From Pengzhenrongella sicca (GTDB lineage Bacteria > Actinomycetota > Actinomycetes > Actinomycetales > Cellulomonadaceae): a stretch of DNA of 64,000 bases. Shown in pieces: positions 48,694 through 57,052 of this stretch (position 1 is the first letter of the stretch; each line of letters opens with the position of its first letter). The stretch spans positions 2,728,001-2,792,000 of the forward strand of contig NZ_CP071868.1 in the NCBI RefSeq assembly GCF_017569225.1, given 5' to 3'. The notes under the pieces were generated by a model. The model was given only the letters and a program-made list of their open reading frames with translations, had not been told where the DNA came from and searched no databases. Position numbers and translations under genes: made by a program.

Positions 48694-51288
48694 ATGGCGG
48701 CTCCCCCGCAGCACCTCATCGTCGTCGGCGGCGGCATGGTGGCCCAGCGACTCGTCGAGGCGATGCGAGACCGCGACACCGCGGGCGCCTGGCGCGTCAC
48801 CGTCCTCGCGGAGGAGCCGCGGGCCCCGTATGACCGGGTCGCCCTCACCTCCTACTTCTCGGGTCGCGACCCGGAGGATCTCTCGATGGGCTCACCCGCC
48901 CTCTGGGACGACCCGCTCGTGACTCTCGTGCGCGGCACCCCCGTCGTCGAGCTCGACCGCGCCGCGCGCACCGTCCGGACCGCCGACGGCCGCACCTGGG
49001 CCTACGACCAGCTCGTGCTCGCGACGGGCTCGAGCGCCGCCCGACCGCCCATCGAGGGCAGCGACCTGCCCGGCGTGTTCGTCTACCGCACGATCGACGA
49101 TGTCGCGGCGCTCCGCGGCTGGGTCGAGGAGCAGGCCGCGCGCTGGAACCGGCCCGTGCGCGGTGCGGTGCTCGGCGGCGGCCTCCTCGGCCTCGAGGCC
49201 GCCGGCGCGTTGCAGGCGCTCGGCACCGCGGCCACCGTGCTCCAGCGCGGCACGCACCTGATGTCCGCGCAGGTCGACCTCGGCGGTGGCGAGGCGCTCC
49301 GGCGCCTCATCAACGCACTCGGGGTCGCCGTCCGGGTGAACACGTCGACCGTGCGCATGCGAGCGAACCGGCGCGGTCACATCGGCCGCCTCGACTTCGC
49401 CGACGGCGGCCGGCTCGGGGTCGACGTCGTCGTCGTGGCGACCGGCGTGACCCCGCGCGACGAGCTCGCGCGGTCCGCCGGCCTCGCGATCGGCGCACGC
49501 GGCGGCGTCGTCGTCGACGACACCTGCCGCACGGACGACCCGCACGTCTGGGCCGCGGGCGAGGTCGCCTGCCTCGGCGGCGAGTGCATCGGGCTCGTGG
49601 CGCCCGGGTACGCGATGGCCGAGGTCGTCGTCGACCGGCTGCTCGGCGGGGCCGCCGTCTTCCCGGGCGCCGACACCGCGACCAAGCTCAAGCTCTCGGG
49701 GGTCGACGTCGCGAGCTTCGGCGACGCCTTCGCCACCACCCCAGGCGCGCTCGAGCTGGTGCACTCGGACCCCGTCGCGGGCGTCTACACGAAGCTCGTG
49801 CTGTCCGACGACGCCCGCACCCTCCTCGGCGGCGTGCTCGTCGGGGACGCCTCCGCCTACTCGGAGCTGCGGCCGATGGTCGGCCGCGCACTGACCGGCG
49901 ACCCGTCCGCGTACCTGCTGCCCGCGGGCACGACCGGCCGGGTCGAGTCCTCCGGCGGCGACCTGCCCGACGACGCCACGGTGTGCTCGTGCAACAACGT
50001 CACGGCCGGCACGGTCCGCGCCGCGGTGACCGAGCACGAGTGCCTGGACGTCGCCGGGGTCAAGGCCTGCACCCGCGCCGGCACGAGCTGCGGCTCGTGC
50101 GTCCCCCTGGTCAAGAAGCTCGTGGTCGCCGAGCTCACCAAGGCCGGTGTGAGCGTGAGCAACGCGCTGTGCGAGCACTTCGCCGTCTCCCGCGCGCAGC
50201 TGTTCGACATCGTCCGGGTCACCGGGCTGCGGACCTTCAGCGAGATCATCGCGACCCGCGGCGCCGTCGTCGGGGGGCGCGGCTGCGACATCTGCAAGCC
50301 CGTCGTCGCCTCGATCCTCGCGTCGCTCGACGACGGGCACGTGCTCGAGGGCGAGCGCGCGACCCTGCAGGACACGAACGACCACGTCATGGCCAACCTG
50401 CAGAAGGACGGCTCGTACTCCGTCGTCCCGCGCATCCCCGGCGGCGAGGTCACCCCGGACGGGCTGCTCGCGATCGGGCAGGTCGCGAAGGACTTCGCGC
50501 TGTACACGAAGATCACCGGCGGGCAGCGGATCGACATGTTCGGTGCGCGCCTCGAGCAGCTGCCGGAGATCTGGCGCCGGCTCGTCGACGCGGGGTTCGA
50601 GTCCGGGCAGGCGTACGGCAAGTCGCTGCGGACCGTGAAGTCGTGCGTCGGCTCGACCTGGTGCCGGTTCGGGGTCCAGGACGCAGTCGGCCTCGCGGTC
50701 GAGCTCGAGCTGCGGTACCGCGGCCTGCGCTCGCCGCACAAGATCAAGCTCGGCGTCTCGGGCTGCGCGCGAGAGTGCGCCGAGGCCCGCGGCAAGGATG
50801 TCGGGATCGTCGCGACCGACCGGGGCTGGAACCTGTACGTCGGCGGCAACGGCGGGTTCACGCCCCGGCACGCGGTGCTGCTCGCGGAGGACCTCGACAC
50901 CGCCACGCTCATCCGCACCATCGACCGCTACCTCATGTACTACATCCGCACCGCCGACCGCCTTCAGCGCACCGCCCCGTGGATGGAGGAGGTCGAGGGC
51001 GGGATCGACGGCGTCCGCGCGGTCGTGCTCGACGACACCCTCGGGATCGCGGCCGACCTCGACGCCGCGATGGCCCGGCACGTGGACGTGTACGAGGACG
51101 AGTGGGCGGCGACGCTCGCCGACCCGGAGAAGCTGCGCCGGTTCGCGTCGTTCGTCAACGCGCCGACGACACCGGACCCGTCCCTCGCGTACGTGCCCGA
51201 GCGCGGGCAGGTCCGCCCGGCCACCGCCGCCGAGCGCGCCGACACCTCGGTGCTGGTCGCCGGCACGACGCTGGCGGTCCGGTCGTGA
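48694..51288 (+). CDS. nirB: nitrite reductase (NADH), large subunit
   Basis: Six-electron reduction of nitrite to ammonium. An 864-residue NirB: FAD/NAD-binding domains (LIVVGGGMVAQRLVEAM, AVLGGGLLGLEAAGALQAL), a BFD-type domain with CSCNNVTAGTV and CTRAGTSCGSC, then the ferredoxin-like and siroheme/4Fe-4S parts. The cluster ligands are SCVGSTWCRFG (C-x5-C) and SGCARECAEARGKDVG (C-x3-C). GGAGG five bases before the ATG at 48694 fixes the start over an in-frame ATG at 48667. Heads a five-gene operon with four-base overlaps throughout. Confidence 0.96.
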   Translation: MAAPPQHLIVVGGGMVAQRLVEAMRDRDTAGAWRVTVLAEEPRAPYDRVALTSYFSGRDPEDLSMGSPALWDDPLVTLVRGTPVVELDRAARTVRTADGRTWAYDQLVLATGSSAARPPIEGSDLPGVFVYRTIDDVAALRGWVEEQAARWNRPVRGAVLGGGLLGLEAAGALQALGTAATVLQRGTHLMSAQVDLGGGEALRRLINALGVAVRVNTSTVRMRANRRGHIGRLDFADGGRLGVDVVVVATGVTPRDELARSAGLAIGARGGVVVDDTCRTDDPHVWAAGEVACLGGECIGLVAPGYAMAEVVVDRLLGGAAVFPGADTATKLKLSGVDVASFGDAFATTPGALELVHSDPVAGVYTKLVLSDDARTLLGGVLVGDASAYSELRPMVGRALTGDPSAYLLPAGTTGRVESSGGDLPDDATVCSCNNVTAGTVRAAVTEHECLDVAGVKACTRAGTSCGSCVPLVKKLVVAELTKAGVSVSNALCEHFAVSRAQLFDIVRVTGLRTFSEIIATRGAVVGGRGCDICKPVVASILASLDDGHVLEGERATLQDTNDHVMANLQKDGSYSVVPRIPGGEVTPDGLLAIGQVAKDFALYTKITGGQRIDMFGARLEQLPEIWRRLVDAGFESGQAYGKSLRTVKSCVGSTWCRFGVQDAVGLAVELELRYRGLRSPHKIKLGVSGCARECAEARGKDVGIVATDRGWNLYVGGNGGFTPRHAVLLAEDLDTATLIRTIDRYLMYYIRTADRLQRTAPWMEEVEGGIDGVRAVVLDDTLGIAADLDAAMARHVDVYEDEWAATLADPEKLRRFASFVNAPTTPDPSLAYVPERGQVRPATAAERADTSVLVAGTTLAVRS

Positions 51289-51737
51289 CCGCCGACCTGC
51301 CGGTCCTCACCACGGACGCGCCCACCCGGTCCATCGACGTCGGCGACCTGACCGCCGGGCCGGACGAGCGGGACTGGCTCGCGGTGTGCCAGCTCGCCGA
51401 TCTCGTGCCCGAACGTGGCGCGGCCGCGCTCGTGCGCGGCGAGCAGGTCGCGGTGTTCCGGCTGCTGGACGGCCGGCTGCTCGCCGTGGCGAACCTCGAC
51501 CCGTTCAGCGGCGCGCACGTCATGGCCCGCGGCATCGTCGGCACGCGCGGGGACATCCCGACGGTCGCGTCGCCCATGTACAAGCAGATCTTCGACCTGC
51601 GCACGGGCCGCTGCCTCGAGCCCCTCGGCAAGGAGCCGCTCCACCTGGCGACATGGCCCGTACGCGTAGCGGACACTGTGGTGATGATCGGCTACCCCGT
51701 TCGCGCCGCCTCGCCCGGCGCGCTGGTGCCCACATGA
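51285..51737 (+). CDS. nirD: nitrite reductase (NADH), small subunit
   Basis: A 150-residue NirD with a Rieske-like fold: WLAVCQLADLVPERGAAALV, QVAVFRLLDGRLLAVANLDPFSGAHVM and GIVGTRGDIPTVASPMYKQIFDLRTGRCLE (quoted in part). As usual for NirD, the Cys-His cluster ligands of true Rieske proteins are missing. GTG at 51285 overlaps the nirB stop (GTGA). Confidence 0.93.
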   Translation: MTADLPVLTTDAPTRSIDVGDLTAGPDERDWLAVCQLADLVPERGAAALVRGEQVAVFRLLDGRLLAVANLDPFSGAHVMARGIVGTRGDIPTVASPMYKQIFDLRTGRCLEPLGKEPLHLATWPVRVADTVVMIGYPVRAASPGALVPT

Positions 51738-52960
51738 CCACGCTGCTCGGGATCGACCTCGCCGACCGGCTCGTGCTCGTCGCGGGCGGCGGCCCCGTCG
51801 CGGCCCGCCGCGTGCGGACCCTGCTCGACGCTGAGGCCCGCGTCCTGGTCGTCGCCCCGCAGGTCTGCGAGGAGCTCGCCGCGCTGATCGAGGCCGGCCG
51901 GGTCGCCTGGCGCGAGGACGCCGTGCGCGCCACCGACCTCGACGGCGCGTGGCTCGTGCACACGGCGACCGGCGACCGGATCTGTGACGCCGCGGTCGCG
52001 GGCTGGGCCGCCGAGCGCCGGATCTGGTGCGTGCACGCGGGCGACGCGAGCCGCGGGTCGGCGCGCACGCCCGCCCTCACCGGCAGCGGCGAGGTCGTCG
52101 TCGGGGTCGTCTCGGCCGGGGCGGCGGACCCCGGCCGCACCGTCGCGGTGCGGGACGCGCTCGCCGAGGTGCTGCGCTCGGGCGGCGCCGACCTGCGCCG
52201 ACGGCGGCCCGCGGCCCCCGGGTCGGGGCGGGTCGTGCTCGTCGGGGGCGGCCCCGGCCCCGTCGACCTGCTCACCCTGCGCGGGCGCCGGGCGCTGGCC
52301 GAGGCCGACGTCGTCGTCACCGACCGGCTCGGACCGACGGCCGTGCTCGACGAGCTGCCCGCCGGCGTCGAGATCGTCGACGTCGGCAAGAGCCCCGACC
52401 ACCACGCCGTGCCGCAGCACGAGATCAACCGCATCCTCGTCGAGCGCGCGCAGCGCGGGCAGGTCGTCGTGCGCCTCAAGGGCGGCGACCCATTCGTCTT
52501 CGGCCGCGGCGGCGAGGAGGTCCTCGCGTGCCGCGAGGCCGGCGTCCCGATCGAGGTCGTGCCCGGCATCAGCAGCGTCGTCGCCGTCCCCGCGGCCGCC
52601 GGGATCCCCCTGACGCATCGCGGCACGACCGCCGCCTACCACGTGATCAACGGGCACGCCGGGCTCGACGACGCGGCGCGGCTCGTGCTGCGCGACAAGG
52701 CGGCGACCCTCGTCGTGCTCATGGGGGTCTCGGTGCTGCCCGCGCTCGTCACGGACGCGCTGGCCCACGGCGCCGACCCCGGCACCCCGGTCGCGATCAT
52801 CGAGCACGGGACCACGGCCCAGCAGCGGGTCACGCACGCCCGGCTGGACGAGATCGCCGCGCTCGCGCGCGAGGTCGGGGTCCGCGCGCCCGCCGTGATC
52901 GTGCTCGGCGACGTCGCGGCGCCCGGGCTGCTCGCCGGCCGAGCGAGACTAGACCCGTGA
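51734..52960 (+). CDS. cysG: siroheme synthase-like: precorrin-2 dehydrogenase / uroporphyrinogen-III methyltransferase
   Basis: A 408-residue bifunctional enzyme. Residues 1-150 form an NAD-binding precorrin-2 oxidase (LVLVAGGGPVAARRVRTLLDAEARVLVV). From about 165 is the SUMT domain: GRVVLVGGGPGPVDLLTLRG, VVTDRLGPTAVLDELP, VRLKGGDPFVFGRGGEEV and GIPLTHRG. It makes the siroheme precursor sirohydrochlorin for NirB and other enzymes; the chelatase is two genes downstream. The central CysG linker domain is shortened. ATG overlaps the nirD stop. Confidence 0.92.
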   Translation: MTTLLGIDLADRLVLVAGGGPVAARRVRTLLDAEARVLVVAPQVCEELAALIEAGRVAWREDAVRATDLDGAWLVHTATGDRICDAAVAGWAAERRIWCVHAGDASRGSARTPALTGSGEVVVGVVSAGAADPGRTVAVRDALAEVLRSGGADLRRRRPAAPGSGRVVLVGGGPGPVDLLTLRGRRALAEADVVVTDRLGPTAVLDELPAGVEIVDVGKSPDHHAVPQHEINRILVERAQRGQVVVRLKGGDPFVFGRGGEEVLACREAGVPIEVVPGISSVVAVPAAAGIPLTHRGTTAAYHVINGHAGLDDAARLVLRDKAATLVVLMGVSVLPALVTDALAHGADPGTPVAIIEHGTTAQQRVTHARLDEIAALAREVGVRAPAVIVLGDVAAPGLLAGRARLDP

Positions 52961-54093
52961 CCGAACCGATCGATCAGACCATGGCGGGCTGCTGCGTGCT
53001 CGTGACCGCCGACCGGCGCTCGGGCGAGCTCGGCGCGGCCCTCCAGCGTCGGGGCGCCGTCATCCGATTCGCGCCCGCGCTCTCGATGGTGCCGAACCAG
53101 GACGACGCGCGCCTGATCGCGGGCACGCGCGCGCTGCTGGCCGACCCGCCCGACATCGTCGTCGTCACGACCGGCGTCGGCTTCCGGGGCTGGATCGAGG
53201 CCGCCGACGCCGTCGGGCTGGCCGACGAGCTGACCGCGACCCTCCGGCGGGCGCGCCTCGTCGCGCGCGGGCCGAAGGCTCGCGGCGCCATCCAGGCCGC
53301 CGGGCTCCAGGCGGACTGGGTCGCCGAGTCCGAGACGTCCGCCGAGATCGCCGAGGTGCTCCTCGACGAGGGCGTGCGCGACCGCACGATCGCGGTCCAG
53401 CACCACGGCGCCGGCTCGGACGGCCTCGACGAGGCGTTCCGGGCGGCGGGCGCCCACGTGTACAGCCTCGTCGTCTACCGGTGGGGACCGCCGCCCGACC
53501 CGCAGGCCCTCGAGGCGTCCGTGCGCGCGACGGCGGCCGGCGAGGTCGACACCGTCGTGTTCACCTCGGCGCCGGGGTCGGCGGCGTGGCTGGCCGCGGC
53601 CGAGTCGGCCGGCGTGCTCGCGGAGGTCGTCGCGCGGTTCGCCAGCGGCGCCGTCGTCGCCGCCGCCGTCGGCCCCATCACCGCCCACCCGCTGCTGGTG
53701 CTCGGCATCACGCCGATCGTGCCCGAGCGCGGCCGGCTCGGGTCCCTCGTGCGCACGATCGTCGCGCACTACGGCGGGCTCCAGACGCTCGATACCGTGG
53801 CCGGCCGCCTGCAGGTGCACCGGCGCGCCGCGGTGCTCGACGGCCACGTGCTCCCGCTGTCCCCGACCGGGATCGAGGTGCTGCGCCTGCTCGTGGCAGC
53901 GCGCGGCGACGTCGTGCTCCGGTCCGACGTGCTCGCCGCGCTGCCCGGGGTGTCCCAGGACCCGCACGCCGCCGAGGTGGCGATCGCCCGGCTGCGCGAG
54001 GCGGCCGGCAGCCGCGACCTGATCCGCACCGTGGTCAAGCGCGGCTACCGGATCGCCGTGGCCGAGCAGCCCGGGCCGGGGGTGTCCGCGTGA
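52957..54093 (+). CDS. nnaR: HemD-like / winged-helix transcriptional regulator (NnaR type)
   Basis: A 378-residue fusion of a uroporphyrinogen-III synthase-like domain (about 10-265: CVLVTADRRSGELGAAL, VVTTGVGFRGWIEAADAVG, FTSAPGSAAWLAAAE, AVGPITAHPLLVLG) and an OmpR-type winged helix (about 285-370: LPLSPTGIEVLRLLVAARGD, LPGVSQDPHAAEVAIARLR, IRTVVKRGYRIAV). Actinomycete proteins of this design, NnaR in Streptomyces, act with GlnR to turn on nitrate and nitrite genes. Co-transcription with nirBD fits that role. GTG overlaps the cysG stop. Whether the HemD half is still catalytic is unclear. Confidence 0.85.
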   Translation: MTEPIDQTMAGCCVLVTADRRSGELGAALQRRGAVIRFAPALSMVPNQDDARLIAGTRALLADPPDIVVVTTGVGFRGWIEAADAVGLADELTATLRRARLVARGPKARGAIQAAGLQADWVAESETSAEIAEVLLDEGVRDRTIAVQHHGAGSDGLDEAFRAAGAHVYSLVVYRWGPPPDPQALEASVRATAAGEVDTVVFTSAPGSAAWLAAAESAGVLAEVVARFASGAVVAAAVGPITAHPLLVLGITPIVPERGRLGSLVRTIVAHYGGLQTLDTVAGRLQVHRRAAVLDGHVLPLSPTGIEVLRLLVAARGDVVLRSDVLAALPGVSQDPHAAEVAIARLREAAGSRDLIRTVVKRGYRIAVAEQPGPGVSA

Positions 54094-54830
54094 AGCCCGT
54101 CCTCGTCGGGTGCTCGCACGGCACCGACAGCGACGCCGGTCGCGCGGCGATCCGCGCGATCCTGGCCGGCGTGCGCGCGGCGAGGCCGGACCTCGACGTG
54201 CGCGAGGCGTTCGTCGACGTCCAGGAGCCGGAGGTCGCCGACGTCGTCGGCGCGGCCGTCGGCGCCGGCTTGACGGCCGTCGTCGTGCCGCTGTTCCTCT
54301 CGGTCGGCTACCACGTGCGGGTCGACATCGCGGCGGCGGTCGCGAACCGGCCGGCCGTGGCCGTGCACCCGCTCGGTCCCGACCCGCGGCTCGTCGAGGT
54401 CCTGCTCGACCGGCTCGCCACGGCGGGCGCGCGCGGCGACGACGCGATCGTCCTGGCGGCCGCCGGCTCGACGGACGCACGGGCCGCCGTCGCGGTCACC
54501 GAGATCGCGACCGCGCTCGACGCGGCCTGGGGCGGCGGCCCGATCACGATCGGCTACGGCGCTGGCGCCTCGCCGCGCGTGCCCGCCGCGCTCGCGACGG
54601 CCCGCGAGGCCGGCACCGAACGCGTCGTGATCGCGGCCTACCTGCTCGCGCCCGGCTTCTTCCACGACCGGCTCCTGGACGTTGGGGCCGACGTCGTCAC
54701 CGAGCCGCTCGCTCCCGACCCGCGGCTCGTGCAGATCGTCCTCGACCGGTACGCCGAGGGTGTAGCGCAGCTCACCGCCGGGGCGCCGGCGGCCGGCCGG
54801 CCGGTCGCCGCATCGGGGCCGCCCGCGTAG
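54090..54830 (+). CDS. sirohydrochlorin ferrochelatase-like (CbiX/SirB)
   Basis: A 246-residue class II chelatase of two tandem CbiX domains: LVGCSHGTDSDAGRAAI with the metal-binding His at residue 10 and VVPLFLSVGYHVRVDIAAAV with the second His, then a second half with VIAAYLLAPGFFHDRL. It would insert iron into sirohydrochlorin, finishing siroheme for NirB. Last gene of the nir operon; GTG overlaps the regulator stop. Confidence 0.9.
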   Translation: MKPVLVGCSHGTDSDAGRAAIRAILAGVRAARPDLDVREAFVDVQEPEVADVVGAAVGAGLTAVVVPLFLSVGYHVRVDIAAAVANRPAVAVHPLGPDPRLVEVLLDRLATAGARGDDAIVLAAAGSTDARAAVAVTEIATALDAAWGGGPITIGYGAGASPRVPAALATAREAGTERVVIAAYLLAPGFFHDRLLDVGADVVTEPLAPDPRLVQIVLDRYAEGVAQLTAGAPAAGRPVAASGPPA

Positions 54831-54839
54831 GGTGACGCG

Positions 54840-56132
54840 GTGATCGAGGTAGATGTTGCCGGGGCCCTGTTCGCGGCCGCCGGGCTGGCGACCCTCGCGG
54901 CGGCGCTGCTCCCGAAGGTGCTCGGCCGCGCGCCGATCTCGATGCCGATGGTGTTTCTCGCGGCGGGCATGGCCGGGTTCGCGCTCATCCCCGACCTGCC
55001 GAGCCCCGACCCGATGGACCACCCGGCCGTTACGCTCCATCTCACCGAGGTCTGCGTCATCGTGTCGCTCATGGGCGCCGGGCTCGCGCTCAACCGCCCG
55101 ATCGGCTGGGGCACCTGGTCGTCCACGTGGCGCCTGCTCGCGATCACGATGCCGCTGTCGATGCTCGCGGTCGGCCTCCTCGGCTCGTTCGCGCTCGGGC
55201 TCGGCGCGGCGAGCGCCGTGCTGCTCGCGGCCGCGCTCGCGCCCACCGATCCCGTGCTCGCGACCGAGGTCCAGGTCAGCGAGCCGGTCGCCGATCCCGA
55301 CCACGCCGACGACGAGGCCCGGTTCGCACTGACGTCCGAGGCGGGCCTCAACGACGGGCTCGCGTTCCCGTTCACCTACGCGGCGATCGCGATCAGCCTG
55401 GCCGGGGTCGCGCCCGGCGGCTGGCTGGCGCGCTGGGCGCTGGTGGACGTCGGCTGGCGGCTCGCGGTCGGCGTCGGCGTCGGGCTCGCCGTCGGATGGC
55501 TGCTCGGGCGCCTGTTCTTCTCCGCGCTCTCGGAGCGGCTCGCCCTGACCGAGAAGTCCGAGGGCTTCGTTGCGCTCGCCGCGACCTTCATCGCCTACGG
55601 CGTGGCCGAGCTCGCCGCGGGCTACGGCTTCGTCGCCGTCTTCGTGTGCGCCGTGACGATCCGGCGCGCCGAGCGCGAGCACGGCTACCACAGCGTGCTG
55701 CACACGTTCGTCGAGCAGATCGAGCGCGTGCTGACGGTCGCGGTCATCGTGCTGCTGGGCGGCGCCGTGTCCCGCGGCCTCCTGGCCGACATCGGCTGGC
55801 CGGAGGTCGCGGTCGCGCTCGCCGTGCTGCTGGTCATCCGCCCGGTCGCCGGCTGGCTCGGGCTCAGCCCGGGAAAGACCGGCCCGGGCGAGCGCGCCGT
55901 CATCGCGTTCTTCGGGGTGCGGGGCGTCGGGTCCCTGTTCTACGTCGCGTACGCCCTCGAGCACGGGGACTTCCCCGGCGCCGACCGGCTCTGGGCGGTC
56001 GTCGCGCTCGTGGTCGTCGGCTCCATCGTGATCCACGGCGTCACCGCGACCCCGCTCATGGCGGCGCTGGACCGCCGGCGGGCCCGGGCCTCGTCGCGCC
56101 GCGGCTCGGACACCGCGACGACGCCGGCCTGA
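54840..56132 (+). CDS. cation:proton antiporter (CPA1, NhaP-like)
   Basis: A 430-residue antiporter with about 12 helices. The transport core has LLAAALAPTDPVLATEVQV with the Asp-Pro of helix 5 and LTSEAGLNDGLAFPFTYAAI with the SEAGLND signature of NhaP-type CPA1 carriers, followed by KSEGFVALAATFIAYGVAEL. The start GTG is nine bases after the chelatase stop, so it may ride on the nir operon; an ion-balancing role during nitrate growth is possible but speculative. Confidence 0.9.
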   Translation: MIEVDVAGALFAAAGLATLAAALLPKVLGRAPISMPMVFLAAGMAGFALIPDLPSPDPMDHPAVTLHLTEVCVIVSLMGAGLALNRPIGWGTWSSTWRLLAITMPLSMLAVGLLGSFALGLGAASAVLLAAALAPTDPVLATEVQVSEPVADPDHADDEARFALTSEAGLNDGLAFPFTYAAIAISLAGVAPGGWLARWALVDVGWRLAVGVGVGLAVGWLLGRLFFSALSERLALTEKSEGFVALAATFIAYGVAELAAGYGFVAVFVCAVTIRRAEREHGYHSVLHTFVEQIERVLTVAVIVLLGGAVSRGLLADIGWPEVAVALAVLLVIRPVAGWLGLSPGKTGPGERAVIAFFGVRGVGSLFYVAYALEHGDFPGADRLWAVVALVVVGSIVIHGVTATPLMAALDRRRARASSRRGSDTATTPA

Positions 56133-56149
56133 CGCCGCGCGCCCGGCCC

Positions 56150-56214
56150 GCCGCACGGCTCACGTCTCACGGCTCACGGCTCACGGCTCACGGCTCACGG
56201 CTCACGTCTTACGG
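56150..56214. repeat. 7-bp tandem repeat (CTCACGG) in intergenic region
   Basis: About seven to eight copies of CTCACGG, some as CTCACGT, between the antiporter and aldolase stops. Both genes converge here; no hairpin is formed by the repeat itself. Confidence 0.8.
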
Positions 56215-56222
56215 GCTGCGGC

Positions 56223-56957
56223 TCACGGGCGCGGGATGAGCCCCTGCGCCGCGCCCAGGCCCTGCTCGAGGATGATCGAGTCGGTCGCGCAGGTGAGCAT
56301 CGAGACCCCGCGCGCCGCCCAGTGCTCGGCCATCTCCTGCCCGTCGCAGTGCAGCCCCGCGACGATGCCGTTCGCGGCGCACGCGGCCACGATCCGGTCG
56401 AGCATCGCGGCGATCGGGGCGCTCGTGCGGAAGGTCTCCCGCCCGTAGCCGGTGCTCAGCGCCAGGTCGTTCGGGCCGATGTAGATCCCCGCGAGCCCGG
56501 GAACGGCGGCGATCTCCTCGACCGCGGCGAGGCCCACCGCGGTCTCGATCATCACGAAGCACTCCACGCCGGCGTCGGCGTCGGCGGGCTGCGGCGCCTC
56601 GCCCGCCCAGATCGGCCCCCAGCTGCGCGCGCCACCCGCAAGGTAGCGGCACGAGGCCGCCGCCGCCGTCGCCTGCTCGACCGTGTCGACCATCGGCACG
56701 ATCACCGCCTGCGCGCCGAGGTCGAGCGCGCGCATCACGTACTCGGGCCGGTTCCACGGGACGCGGACGACGCAGCGGCTGCCGCCGGCCCGGACCGCCA
56801 TGACGAGCGCGTGCAGGTTCGCCATGTCGGCGAGGCCGTGCTGCAGGTCGAGGCACACGTAGTCGAACCCGGCGCGGCCCAGGGTGCGCGCCACCGCGAC
56901 CGAGTCGAGGTTGCTCCACAGCCCGTACGCGGGCGCCGTGCGATCGAGGGTGCTCAT
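56223..56957 (-). CDS. HpcH/HpaI family class II aldolase
   Basis: A 244-residue pyruvate-dependent aldolase. FDYVCLDLQHGLADMANL has the catalytic His, RVPWNRPEYVMRALDLGAQAVIVPMVDT the next barrel strands, MIETAVGLAAVEEI the metal-binding Glu, YIGPNDLALSTG the Asp, as in 2-keto-3-deoxy-rhamnonate/hydroxyheptanedioate aldolases. It would cleave a 2-keto-3-deoxy sugar acid to pyruvate and an aldehyde, receiving product from the dehydratase upstream. Ribosome site AGGAG is ten bases before the ATG. Confidence 0.88.
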   Translation of the reverse strand: MSTLDRTAPAYGLWSNLDSVAVARTLGRAGFDYVCLDLQHGLADMANLHALVMAVRAGGSRCVVRVPWNRPEYVMRALDLGAQAVIVPMVDTVEQATAAAASCRYLAGGARSWGPIWAGEAPQPADADAGVECFVMIETAVGLAAVEEIAAVPGLAGIYIGPNDLALSTGYGRETFRTSAPIAAMLDRIVAACAANGIVAGLHCDGQEMAEHWAARGVSMLTCATDSIILEQGLGAAQGLIPRP

Positions 56958-56987
56958 GAGGATCTCGCTCCTGTGTCGTGCTGCGTC

Positions 56988-57026
56988 GGGTCGGTGTCGT
57001 GGTGGGTCGGTGTCGTGGTGGGTCGG
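56988..57026. repeat. 16-bp tandem repeat between dehydratase and aldolase genes
   Basis: GGGTCGGTGTCGTGGT at 56988-57003 and 57004-57019, plus a partial third copy. Lies in the 95-base gap upstream of the aldolase gene. Confidence 0.75.
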
Positions 57027-57052
57027 GCTGGCCGCGGAGGGAGGCGGGGGCC

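Noticed and set aside
56150-56214. CRISPR-like array
   Set aside because: Seven-base units without spacers; simple tandem repeat.
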